From positions 744,001 to 808,000 of the forward strand of contig MBPM02000023.1 of assembly GCA_001695595.3 (NCBI GenBank): a DNA stretch of 64,000 nt, in the 5' to 3' direction. Each line of letters opens with the position of its first letter. Position 1 is the stretch's first letter. The stretch is from Plasmopara viticola (Eukaryota > Oomycota > Peronosporomycetes > Peronosporales > Peronosporaceae). The notes below the pieces were generated by a model that was not told the origin of the DNA, made no database searches, and worked only from the letters and a program-made list of their open reading frames with translations. The position numbers and the translations under genes are program-made. Of the stretch, positions 22,916-35,328 are shown piece after piece.

Positions 22916-24154
22916 CTTACAACTTGGGAAATCTATCTTGGAACAGAACATCTACTAGTACATCCAGGTGCGAGCTGCAAAAATGGTTGCGATACCGAGG
23001 ATGCCGATGCCAGTGCACGTCGTCGTCGCGATACCGCATTTTGTGACGCAGATACCACAGTTGGATTGGGATACGTGCGTGAATTGTGGCCTTGTTGCCG
23101 GCAGTTCCCGCACGAAGTACTCCTTTTGGGTTCTCTCCAAAAGCGTTCTCGACGTTCTCAAATGCAGAGAGATCGCGACGGGTGCTGTTGCTGTTGCGGT
23201 TGTCGTTGTTGCGGCTTAAAGCGCCAGGAGGTCGGCCACGGCGGCGAACTCTGGCAGGGTCTTGGATCTCATCGCTTGGTTTTGCCGCTAGATGCTGCAA
23301 AAGCACGCGTTTCCGGTGATCCGAGGCATCTTCCAACTGCTCTGTCATGTGCTTGATCGCAGCAGCAACTTGGTTTTGCAAAGGAAGAACAGGATCTGGA
23401 ATTGCAGTCACTTTTGGTGGCTGTATCAACCACCAAAGCTGATCGAAATCGTTCAAAGTCAACTGTACTAGAGACGAGCAAAGAGCATGCCTGCAAGGAT
23501 ACCCAAGGGACGCCAAAAATATGCCTTGGTACGCTCGCAAACTACATCAGCAGGTGCATCAAAGTCATCGTCAATTGCCTCTGGGTTGACGTTGATATCG
23601 ATATCGAGGAGGCCGCCGGCGCCCGCGTCACCATCAGCAACAACAACAGAATCAGTATCAGCAGCAGCGTCAGTATCAGCGTCAGTCAAAAAGCGCCGCC
23701 GATACTGTTTGTAGCATAGTCGCAATCCAGCTACAGAGATCATTGTCATGACCCGCGCAAATCGATGTCTATAACGCAAACTTGCAACTGATCTTTCAAC
23801 GTTGTTCTGATGGCGGATGGCGTTGAGCTGGCCGTGGCATGCAAGCCGCAATGCTGTTTCCACGGAAAGAAGATCGCCCGTAGAGACTCCAAGCCAAGTC
23901 TTCAACGAGTGATGCGCAGACTCAACCCGGGAGGTGGTGACATGCCTGTAATGCCTAACACCATGCAAGAAAAAAGACACAAATCTCTTCTTGTGGATAA
24001 GCCAGGTATCTTCAACGTAACGCAACACAATGGCAGTATACTTCCCTCGCATCATGTCAAGCTGCGCGTTGCATTTGTCAATGTTGGACTTGCTGACAAG
24101 GCAATTCCAGTCCCTTGCGAATACATTGTATGCCTCGTTGTGTACAAAATACCG

Positions 24155-24195
24155 GCAGATGGCACATCAACAAAAGATGATGATGTGCCATCTGC
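24155..24195. repeat. 15-bp perfect inverted repeat, 11-nt loop
   Basis: Arms gcagatggcacatca (24155-24169) and tgatgtgccatctgc (24181-24195). It lies where the conserved transposase motif with C-R-W-H-I would be expected, and so disrupts it. Confidence 0.9.
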
Positions 24196-24681
24196 ATAAT
24201 AATCGATGGGAGTCGGAAAATACAGCAGCAAGGGTGTTCGTCAGCGCCAGTTCGCGATCGGTGACAATACAACACTATCGTTGTTGTTGCCGATTATGCC
24301 ATTTTTTTGAAGACGTTGCTGATGTGCCTCATCGACTAGACATAACCATCCTTCCTCTAGGCGTTCATAAAGCAGTAGGCGAACGTAAATGTCTGGTTCG
24401 TGGAGATGACACCAACGATATGCAGACGAGGCAGTCCAAATTTGTTCGTCTCGTACGTCGCGTCAATCAACCAAACCCGGCAAGCCGAGAACCTTTCGCA
24501 GATTGCTTTGGCGCAAGGTGGTACAATGAGTAGATGGGACAGCTGCTGCTGGTAATCTAGCTGCGTAAAGTATGTTGCTGTAGGTGCAAGGCTGTCAAGT
24601 AGAGCTTTTATTGGCGTACGACCCGCGAGGAATCTAGGGCGTTCGGCCTGCCGCAAGTTGTAGATATCTCTGGCCGTAATG

Positions 24682-24737
24682 GAGACGTTGTCGTCCCGCA
24701 AGTCTGTAACAGCGGACTTGCGGGACGACAACGTCTC
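24682..24737. repeat. 23-bp perfect inverted repeat, 10-nt loop
   Basis: Arm 24682-24704 (begins gagacgttgtcgtcccgc) is the exact reverse complement of 24715-24737. It sits at a frame change of the transposase pseudogene, between the DLRRDVV and TARDIYNL segments. Confidence 0.95.
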
Positions 24738-25344
24738 TGCGTAGGTCAGAAAGTACACCTTGGCGCTGCTCTTCTGTCAGTTGACGGCTTTTGGGGTGTA
24801 CCGATTTGTGCGCGAAGGGTGGATGGTTGTGCTCTCCATGCTGTACCACGATTTTCCAGACAGTGCGCTCCTTATTGCTGTCGACTTTGAGCTGGAACAA
24901 ACAGCCAGTGCTTCTACTGGGTCTGATACGATACGGCTAGCTTCTGAGTTCCCAGCACCGATGGAGGCAGGATTTTTGTGACATGAGCATACAAGAACAA
25001 TGTTTTTGACGTCGTCTGTTGTCGGATCGTTGTTGTAGTAGCACGTGTGTTTGCCTGACACAATAAACCCCTCATCTCCGAGCTCCGTGTTTATAGCTTT
25101 GCGTGCGTCCTCGTGAGAGCTGAAGACACGCTGGCCAAGAGCTTGCAGGGTGTTCATGGTGATGTTACTGCGGAAAAATACGTCATAGTTGCGTGGAATG
25201 TCGCGGTTTTAACGTCGAAAAATAGTTTTGGGATAAGTTGCATCTGAGATTGGTGTAGCATATAAGAACTGATATCACGACTGAGAATTAACCCTCCAGC
25301 CAATCACAGAGAAGAAATGCCAATCAATTTAATTTATATAAACA

Positions 25345-25370
25345 TCAGTGCCTGCCCGGTATCATTTCCA
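25345..25370 (-). repeat. Right terminal inverted repeat of the MULE, shortened
   Basis: It reads cagtgcctgcccggtatcat and lacks the second cgggcaggcact unit with its spacer (about 21 bp), which is present at the left end and at both ends of the 53.7-kb relative. Confidence 0.85.
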
Positions 25371-25371
25371 T

Positions 25372-25538
25372 AAAGAAATCACATACATATATGTATATTG
25401 TTTAGATTACTTGTCTTTATTTTACATTCTCAAACGAAAACTAATTAATCTTTATTATTTATTCAAACGAAGAAGAAAGAAATTGCATACATATATGTAT
25501 ATTGTTTAAAATTGATTAGTCTTTATTTTTCATTCTTA
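25372..25538. repeat. Direct repeat pair next to the MULE
   Basis: The block catacatatatgtatattg with flanking similarity (aaagaaat before it, gtctttatttt after it) occurs at about 25372-25433 and again about 104 bp downstream at 25477-25538. Confidence 0.8.
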
Positions 25539-25539
25539 T

Positions 25540-28500
25540 GTATCCCATAGCATGCCTCTGTGCACACGTGTGTACTTCGTTACACGTGATACCACTTGCA
25601 GTCACTTTGCTCACGCGGGTAGATTGTCCCGCCAAGACTTCGTGGTATATGGAACAACCTTTTTCGTTTATCGGACGAGCAGACCGCACTGCTTATGGAT
25701 TGTGCTGGCTTCTATAGATCAGAGAAGGATGATGCTTATGCAGCCCTCCCTACTTTCTGAGAGATCGAGCTAGAAGCTAGCATTCTACCGTATATCTACT
25801 TAAACGCTGAGTCTTGTGTCATCGATTCACATAAAAGAACATATCGGAGGCATTCTTTCCGGCAAGCCTCGAATTTTACCAGCGTTGCGCCTGTACTCCC
25901 TGCGAACAATGAAAACGGGGATTTTATGAAACTTATCGTCAGTTGTAGAAGTTGATGTCTTACATGATTAGAGTGCCACTCCTCGATCAAGTCAAGAAGA
26001 CTTTTTTGAGGGACGGCCTAAGGGTAGCACCGCCTCAGACTCAACTTTTGAAGTATAGGCAGCGAATGTGTAAATTCATTTTCGTAGTAAAATAGTACTG
26101 ACAGGCTCACCCCCTTCGACGATCTTGAATGGTGAGTCACCGTCCTGCAAGACCTAGAGCAGTGAAGGCCCCGGAAAGTTCAGTCATAAAGAAAGCAAGT
26201 GTTGCTTTAAATTTCCATCTGATGATTTTGCTGCGGTATAATAGGACACAAAGTCCAAGTTAGTTTTAATGGAGTCCTGACATCATATCACCGTTTTGTT
26301 TGAGGACCTTTGAGGGATAAGCAAGTCCATCAAAGCTAGGTAAACGCTAATCACCAGCAGTAGCGGGTCGCCGGTCGGACAAACGTTAAGTTTCTAGAAA
26401 TGGGTATGCGGTTGACTCACACAATTGTGTCTGGGCCGTTAAGAGCTTGACAATTTCTCAAGGAAAAACCATCAGCACTGGACTTCGACTCATTTCGAGT
26501 TTCTGGAGTTTGGTAGACTTTGTCCCGCCGCAAAATTTTCAGACCGGCAAAAGATTCTGCCGAAAAAAAGAGCTGATGCTCTGAGAGAGAGCAAGCAAAA
26601 GTAATTGGTTTCGTTCAGACTGTCTAATAGAATAGTTAAAGATGCTTTATGTCTAGACTTACCTGGCTATGATATTTGTAAACTTTTACGGCAGAGTATA
26701 GAAAAGTGCAAGTCAAAACAGACTCGTGCGGAATGGCTATCGGTATCAGCCACCCAATTTTGTGCAATGAGGCTTTAAAAAGTCATGTTCTCACTATCCG
26801 GCTCCTTTAATACAAAGAATGGACATTATTGATCCTGGACTAAATGGAAGATTTCGAAGACACTGATATGGGTTTGTGAAGGCAGACGTGTCAACTTCTC
26901 AAGAACCTTTCTATTACGCAGCCAAGTTCTGCTAGCAGCACTGTTTCCCGAGCACGCTGAAAATAGCGCTCTAATATTTTTTGTTGTGACCATATATTAT
27001 GCAAAGTAGCGCGAGCACCCTATGTCTCAAAAGGAGTAGTTGCTGCATTTGTAGGCTTACTTCTAATAATATATGATATTAGACCTTTGAATTTGTTTCT
27101 TTTGCTGGCAAACTCAAAGCTTATTTGCTTTTTCTATGACCCGGAACCAAAGCTATCTCGTTCACCATTTCCATCTCTGCCATTTTGTCTCGTACGTGCT
27201 CTAGTCACAATGTATATTCGGCTTAAAGTCGTCGACGCATATACAAATTGTGAAAAAGCTTGTATTAGCAAGCGTTTTGGGTAATTAACCTCCACCAAGC
27301 CAAGTACTGAGGTTAGCAGAAAGAGAGGAGTGACCTACACAGTTGCATAACTTGTACTTAAAGAAATAAACGGCATCGTCAGTGCGAGCTTAATGAGTGA
27401 GAACATGATGACTTACTTTCTTGGTAAATCCGCACACACATTGCATAGCACGCCTTCAATTGCGAACTAATGTCGGACCATCGGTCTGCGGATGATTGCA
27501 TTTAGGGATTTGTTGCTAAACACCTTTTGAACGCTCTACCAAATTGGGATGTTAATCTGAGACGACTGGCTTTGGGAAAATATTCTCTTAACTACACACT
27601 CAAAAGGAGTTTAGATGAACGTACAGTTGCTTATCAGCTTTTGCGTGTCTCGTATTGCACATAAAAAACCTTTGGCCTTCATAAGCCGCTTATTTAAAAA
27701 AAATCAGTAGAAAGAAGTTGGCGAGTCACATTGGCCTTGACAAAGCAGAATTTTCCTAAAAGGTCACCCTCTAATAAATGCACACTATATAAAAAGTCTC
27801 TCTGCGCCAAAGATGAGCTTTTTTGCTTTAGCGTAAAGAAAAGTTGTACGCGTAACCTTGCACTTGAATAATGCGAATTTTTACTCTGTGGTCCGTAAAA
27901 AGTTGAATCACCCGACGATTAACAGTTGCGGGCAAATACAATTTCAGGAATGTTGGTCGGAGTGCTGACAACGATCAAAGGTGTGCAGCTCTCCTGCATG
28001 AGGTGATAGTGTACCTCTCGACTAAGTCGAGTGGACTGGACATTGTATATCTAGCTGTTATCTTAGTTGACACCAAGCATTGTAAGCAGCATATTCTGTA
28101 TTCAACTTGCGTTGCTTACTCGATACCGTGTCACACCACGGGCGTCAGAGAGCCTTGCATTTGATGTTTTGGTTAAAAATGCAGCCACGTCACTCTTGAC
28201 TGCCATAATTTAGTGTCTGCACCAAAAACGGTTTTGCTTATAGGTCCATGACACACCGAAGCCTCGCTAGGACAAAAGTAGGTGGCAATGGTGGGATTCA
28301 ACCCTGAATTAACCCAGATTCATGGTGCTCTGGCCAAAATGAGGTAAAATCTTTCGTTATCGTTCAATGATACACAGGAGCGCTGTAAAACTAAAGAACA
28401 TGTTTATTTAACGTGAAACCTTTGTTTCTGTAGCTGGAGAGTGAAGACCATTGTTTATGTTTTAATAGAACTTGTCTCTGTAAGCTCTCAACGGAGCGAC

Positions 28501-31500
28501 ATGTGTATCAAGTTTAGCAATCGATGCCACTTTCTCACCTGAAACGAGATTGAGTGTAAACGAAACACCTTTGCCCGCGCACGTAAACGGTTCATCTCTA
28601 ATAAGGATGGCTTTCACCTTCTATAGAAAAGTTGTTGGTCAACGTCGCCAACAGAGTTCGAAACCCGAACGATAATCAACAAGCACTATTACTCTGTCAG
28701 GTTGCAGAAAAGTGTTAAGTCACACGGTACGCATACTTGGATGGAGTATACTTTCCTTTGGCTGACAGTTCACCTCATCTCAAGCGGGGATAGCTAACTG
28801 AAGTGAGAAATTGCATGTAAGTGTCCATTTATGTAATCTCCCACCGAGCTCTGAGATGTTCAGAGTCACTCTCTGGTGCTTCGTCTTTGATAAGATGAAA
28901 ACCATGGCCATTTTGACCTCTCAAAATTGTAATAAAAGCTTTTCTCATTTTGCCTTCAAAGATATTCACGCTTACCGTGAACGTCTTCAACTTGAGTGTG
29001 GTATCCGCCTAATGCGCCGGTGTCAACAAAGCAGACGATTTCGTCATCTTCAAAGTTGCTATACCAGCGCATTCTTGCAGCCAAAGAGCGCATTTTGGCC
29101 CACATTGATTGTGTCTTTTTTAGTGTAGCCAATTATTGCACTGTTTAGAGTCAGACAAGTTTGTCAGCTTATTTGCCCGTCTTGCACATTCTGAGGCAAG
29201 TGAATATTTTGCTATATTTTACTATGAATATACTGAAAAGGTTAGACCAAAGTCTCAGCAATAGCACCGGGGCTACCAATTAAAGTATGCTTGAGCTCGA
29301 GATCCGACCTTCGCTCTTTACTCACTAGTGAAACATCGCTATATGCCTGGCACCAAGAGTTAGTAATGCTTTTAAAACATGACTCAATGTTGCTTTCATT
29401 TTCAAATGTGAACTGAACACTATAAAAGACGAATAATGAAGCCTTTACGGAGTTGACTTCCTTATGGATCGTATCAAGCATAGTAATTATTGCTCAAATG
29501 CATTAGTATGTGCTTATTTTTTGTTAGGTCCTCAATGCTAATCAGTACCTTCGTGCTGTTGTCCGAACCTATGACTTTTGTCACACGATATTGTCATGCC
29601 ACGATTAGTACGACACACACCAAATTTGTTTGATTTCGTCACGAGTCGTACCTTATGAGCGATTAATGGTTTGTCGACAGGGTCGATCCACCTCTTCTTG
29701 TGAGTTTAAAGCTAAAATTTCATGTTGAAGTACCTGGCCAGGGCATAGGACGGAAAATTTAGCTCCGCGTCAAAGTCTTTAGACGGCACAATGAGTATTT
29801 GGCCATTTCCTAGCCTGTTTTCACAAGCAGAGAGTTGATAGGATAACCACGCGCCCCGGCGAAGGCTTACTTAGGATCGACGTGACTGCTTGAATACATC
29901 ACGTATACTGCCTGTGTGTAAGAAAAATCCAACTAGCTAGTAAATATTCATCAATCTCTGTACAACATTCGATCAAGCTGAGGCCTCTACCGATCTGAGC
30001 ACAAATTTAGTGGCTTGTACGCGATGGGTAGCGCCCCGCTGTCATGCATGATCAGAGTATGATCAAGCGTTGATTGTCAAACAAACATGCTAGAGTAGAT
30101 CTAGCCTTATTAAATGATTAAAAGGAAAACAGGAACCGATCTACGCGATTGTGCTCTTGAAAACGATAGGATTTTTTCAAAGTAGATAATTCAGCCATGA
30201 AGTTGATTTCTCCACGCAGAAGTGGATCATATTGTATTTTTCGACTCTCAGCAGTACCATTGAAAAGTAACTGTCTGATTCCATCCGATCCATTTTACCT
30301 TATAATCAAAATGAGACCGATCTTGTCATATATTTCCCATCCATCAACTTAAATGCCAACCATTTGTTAAACGCTTCATGGCAATCGCAAGTCTTATACA
30401 CAATTGTCAGACGTTCAGCACTTCGCTGTCAGGATTTGCTTTAACAATTGGCATGCTATCATCCACCACCGATCAACCGTATCGAAACATGTTCTAGTCG
30501 TTATGCCGCGTTCCATACCGGATCGACCCGACTGAGGTACCTTCTTCGTTTGGTGTCTTGCGCATGACCAGTGATCACCAAAACTAATTCGGAGCACCCT
30601 GAGATACCACCAATTTTAAAGCAAGAGCATAGGGGTCTGAATGAAAAGTTTTTGTCCTAGACCGTCAGCTACTGGACGCCGCCGAGGCAGCGTTGCCGCT
30701 CATCGCCATCTTTTGTCAGCACTGAAATGACTTAGTTATTTTGCAAACGGAATTTAACGGATTGCCACGGTAGAATACCGGTGTGCACTATTAAAATATT
30801 GTTAAATATCAATGTATTGAAGCTGAGTCGCTGCTATTATCGCCCTTAGAATTTGCACAATGATGAGGTGTACACAAGTTCCTACAAATATGCAAAATCA
30901 TTTTTCTTGCAACCGACATATTATAGTGGCTTACTGAATCAGCAGTCGATTAATCGTGCTTTGTTGATCCTGAAATACATATAGCTCCAATCGGGTGGGA
31001 TTCCGATCTTATTACATCACCTGATAGCATTTGCAGCGACCACAACATAAAAGAACGTGCCATCAAACATGGGATCTAATTGTGAAATAATGCCTTGCTG
31101 GCTATTTCAAATACAAGGGTAGCATTGGTAGAAATTGGAAATTAAGATCCAATATGTAAAAGTCATATCCACCCTTTGCCGAGATTTGATCAAATTAATC
31201 ATTCATGATGGTGCAATTTGCTTGTTGTTTGCTCGCCTGATGTTGTAATGAAGCACTCCAGGCTCAAATGAACAAGGAGTCGTAGCGACAAACTATTGCT
31301 TTAGATCATGGCTGAATGCAGAGCTCAGATGCGTAACATTTGTGCGATCACCTCAGTATATACGCGATGAGTTTCCGACTACCCAACTTTTCACGTCTCG
31401 TCAAACTTTTGTCGACCATAAACGATTTCATCTCACACATCGAAGATGGCCTTCGCCTTGCGATGATGGATGACAAAATTGTGTAAAACCTGAAAGCGTC

Positions 31501-34500
31501 AACTTGAAGTCTGCCCATTCTCTATCAACAGAATCTTCAGTCGAGCAAAAGCAATCAGAATCCGATAGAAAGACACTTTGTATGTAAGCCACAGTCACTT
31601 GGTCGCACGTTGGGGTACAGAGCTTACATTCTCAGCGCATGGCTTAGCATTATGCCGAAGCTGAGACATTACGGAAGTGAGTTGCTCCTGATCCACTAAG
31701 CAAGCAAATTGTTTTACGATTACGGACGTAAAAGTTAAAGTTTGTTTTTGTCAAGCTTCAAATCATAATATAGTGGAAATTCATCCAGTTGAAAAGTAGA
31801 TCATCCCATCAATTCGTGGTGGCGACAATACTGAAGACTTTCTCCGAAGGTACCCTTGCCTTCAAGCTACTTGCGATATCAAGTCAAGTCCTCAGCGTTA
31901 ATTCTATACGGTGCCAAAAGCTCACTAATGGTCGCTGTAAGGTCGGTCTTGGTCGATGGCTTCCTTTCAAATAGTTTTACGTACACTTTACGCGAGGAGC
32001 GAGCAAATGCGGCGTGCGGAGCAATAAATGTACAACTTGAGCTACTCTCTAATTGGTTAAGTAATATACATACCCAAGAAGCTCTTTTTTGTCTCATCAA
32101 ACCCGTTGTAAAGAAAGTGAGTGGATCTCTGTCGGGACGGCATTAACGGGTAGTGAGCGAGCCGTAGAAATTTTCGAGGCTTGATTATTAAGCGTTTTTC
32201 ATCGTGGTGCCCAATATCGATGACTGCTTTACTATTTACCTCTCTAAGATGCTATTTGAGTCTTGATAGAGAAGAAGTGTAATGAACCGGTATTTAGAGG
32301 CAAGCTTCTAATTATAAAGTTGACTATGTAGAAAAAGAACACCTTAAAAAAAGGTGTTTGGCTCACCCTAGTGTATTTCGACCAATTTGTATAACGAAAT
32401 TATCCAAAAAGATCTTTTAACACATAAAGTTCCTTCTTGAATTACAGAAATAAAGTTATATGTTTGTGAAAATAATTTTGGGACTAGAAAAATTGGATAT
32501 ATTCCTACATACGAATTTTGAAACTGCAGTCAAGCAGATACATCGACTTTTATAAACAGTAATCGTGAGCTATCGCTCTTCGGAGCATTCCTGCCCGCCT
32601 TCTCTATGACAGGGGATTCATTAATTCGCCACCAAAAATCTCTCAGATAAAGATGACAATTTCAACAAAAGCTGAGCCTGCGCCGTAGGAGAGGAGAAAG
32701 AAGTGGATTGTCCGTACACGAGCTGCTCGGGCAAATAAGGCGCTGTAAGATGGTTGGGCGTTCGCGCGACAAACAAGAATTACCGTGGACAAGGATGTCG
32801 ATACAATCCGTTATGACTGTTTAAAGCCTCGTCTGACTTGTTCGCTGCGTATGAAGCGTATCAAAGCTACACCGGTAAGGTAAAATTCTCAGTTTGTGGG
32901 GCAACATAACCCACACTTTAAACGTCTTTAAATGCGACACTAGCAGTCGATGCTGCAGTAGAACTTAATAAATGATTTAAGAGAGTTAAAAGGCGTCACC
33001 ACATATGCCTTCGTGGATCAGTACCTTCACTACCTTTCGCATTAACCTCAGGCGTGTACTTGCTCAGGCTTTTCCTGGGAAGAAGTCGTATGCGCGTCAG
33101 AAATAAGAAAATGAATTGATGTGCGGGATAAAATTAGACCCTTCGTCGCCATTTGGTCAAGGGCTCATGCTCTTTTGATCAATGTATGCATTAGATAGAG
33201 TAGTTAAAAAAGTCCCAAAACATCACATATTTGTTTAAACTCAAGCGATGTCCAATTAACCTGTCCACAGAACATTGACTTGTTTCTACTGCCCTCCATG
33301 AAAACACCCGTCAACTTTTCTTAGCTGGCCACAATCGCTTGCCGAGGCGTGAATTTTGTCGACGCAATAGAGTTATAGGTACACACACAAGTGTACGTAC
33401 TAAATGTCAAGAATAGGTTCGCAAGACTACGTACACTTCTTCGTATCAGCAGCGGTCCGCCGCTGCTGCTTTCTCGCCTAAGTGTTGTCGATCTCACAAA
33501 GACCAAACTCCTCGTGTGTGTCATCCCCAATCCCTTCATTAGGGCTTAAGTCTTTCTTACTAGAGGAAGCCTACTGTTTTCATGGCACTAAGAGCGTGGC
33601 TTCTACCAGCGACCATTCAAAGCCCTTGTGAGACGAAATCTATGCCTCGAACCCTCTCTGGGCCAGGCACCTTAGCATACCGCAGAAAAAGCAGCGGATC
33701 TTACTTTTCTAGGCAGCGCTTGGACACATTGGAGCCAAATACGGCTAATGAAACTCTACTTTATGTTGTTGTAAGGCGAGTAGCTAGTCCTTTAAAGCTT
33801 TTCGGGAAAGCGAGCCTGTCTACGACTCTACTCTTCTTGACCAACAATTTCGATCGCCTTACCATCGATGCTACTTGCAGTGTTAAGAGCTAAGTAAAAG
33901 GCAGCTCCATCCATGAGTTCGGTCACGTTGACTTGTACAGGAAGAAACGTCTAATAATGAAGACCGTCAGCTTTCCTTGAATCTATTTATATAATGTAAA
34001 TATCGCGCCTTCCTTTATTGCAGGTGAAGGTTTGCGATATCCAACCTACACCGTATTCCTTTGTGTGTGTTATCGGGACAAAAACACTCAAGTATAATAG
34101 AAGTGCTCTCTTTGTGCCCGAATTTTGAATAATATAAGATAGAACAAATGCCGTACACCCCGATCCTTCGTGATCGTGGCCAATCTAGTGGTTATTCGTA
34201 CCTTTTTGATCCAAAAGAGAACTTTAAACCACCCATCCCCTTAAAGGCGATGACCTCATGTCAAGCCGGTTCGAGCTCCACACTACTGCCTGGTTTACTG
34301 GAGTCTGTTTAGCAGAGCATAGACCTTTTCTTATAAAGCTTGAACGCCGTTGAGTGTTATAAGGGCGCAAAATCATACACCCCTCTATGTCCAAAGAAGC
34401 CATCCAGTTAGTCAAGCACTGCTAATTAGATATAGAACAACATTTTTAACATTTCGCAACATTTGCTAGGAGCTAAAGTCGACAGCCTACCGGCGTAAGC

Positions 34501-35320
34501 GTAGTTTCGACAATACGTGTAATTCATAGATACACTTATTACTATTAAATGCTACCAGGTGTGCCAGTTCACACAGCACCTTACTCAGAGGAGACTTGCG
34601 GAAGTTTGTATGACTTTCCGGTAAGCTACCGATGACGTTTTTCCGGATCTAAGGGAACGTAGTGTGCATTAAACTCAAATTATTGACTGATGCCAGTATG
34701 AGTACCGATTAGGTGCTTGTCGTACATCAGAAGCCACCATTATTTAAAAAATCCTTCTCTGGAAAGCCATCATTATATACAAATCATCAACGATATAAGT
34801 CGGCCTGCCACAACTTTCCTGGAGATAGACTTGGTCATCGGTCATTGACTTGGCTGACTGTAAATCTTTTCGAACCCCTTCGGTCATCATTACGATCAAG
34901 CGGACCCCTCGTATAAACGATTGATACACATCCTTCTCCTATTCAACGTTCTCAAAGTCTTGTGACGGGGTCGCACAGCGCTTTGCACAGAGTAGGCGTG
35001 CACATAAGTGTAAAAGTTTGCAGTGCCACGGTCTTCTAGATAATTGAAGTGTGCGATAGACAGTAATATATCACTAGTTTATATAAGAAGCGTTAGCTCC
35101 CCCCAAATTTTAGTTAAGCCCCCCACACCCTACTTTTTATAACTCAAAAATTGGGCTAGCGCCCATTTAATTTGAATCCTGTACGCTAATAAGCTACAGC
35201 AACCAGGAAGATTTATAGGATACCTTCGAGCTAATGGTTTTTATACATTGCGCCTTTAAATTTCACCAAAACCGCAATACATCCGACGTCAATTTATCTT
35301 CCGAAACTCAACAATAATTA
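25540..35320. other. About 10 kb without a supportable gene
   Basis: Many short frames with random-looking composition. I searched both strands for retroelement, transposase, RXLR and Crinkler-type motifs and found none I would defend. Old, heavily mutated transposons are likely. Confidence 0.5.
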
Positions 35321-35328
35321 TCATAAAC

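Larger units (their letters stand above)
22917..25157 (-). pseudogene. MULE transposase pseudogene
   Basis: Minus-strand segments in changing frames follow the order of a MULE transposase, the DDE enzyme that cuts and moves the element. The start is MNTLQALGQRVFSSHEDARK (25157). After a frame change comes VDSNKERTVWKIVVQHGEHN, a DNA-binding type block. A second change gives TARDIYNLRQAERPRFLAG and WLIDATYETNKFGLPRLH, the first catalytic-aspartate block. The second aspartate block is not readable in one frame. Further on come MMRGKYTAIVLRYVEDTWLI and TTSRVESAHHSLKTWLG, an Asp-rich stretch, GYPCRHALC (SWIM-like) and a basic tail with RRRGRPPG. At least four frame breaks exist, two at local inverted duplications (24155-24195, 24682-24737). 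It cannot make a full transposase. Confidence 0.85.
22574..25370 (-). mobile_element. Mutator-like element (MULE), full-length but inactive
   Basis: The element starts gggaaatgataccgggcagg and ends with the matching inverse (cctgcccggtatcatttcca), enclosing a minus-strand transposase pseudogene. The flanking octamers tgaagaaa (22566-22573) and taaagaaa (25371-25378) match at 7 of 8 positions and are probably the target-site duplication; MULEs usually give 8-11 bp. The last 230 bp before the right end are nearly identical to the right end of the small element at 53673-54757, so both belong to one family and this one represents the formerly autonomous version. Confidence 0.85.

Noticed and set aside
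28270..28320. Sequence gtgggattcaaccctga resembling a tRNA T arm
   Set aside because: No matching A box, anticodon arm or acceptor stem could be folded around it. The similar site at 28650 on the minus strand also failed.
34240..34290. ggttcgagctcc resembling a tRNA B box
   Set aside because: No cloverleaf could be built and no A box lies at the right distance.
25540..35320. Possible copia or gypsy element
   Set aside because: Some minus-strand pieces looked vaguely gag-like, but no catalytic motif, LTR pair or consistent order was found.
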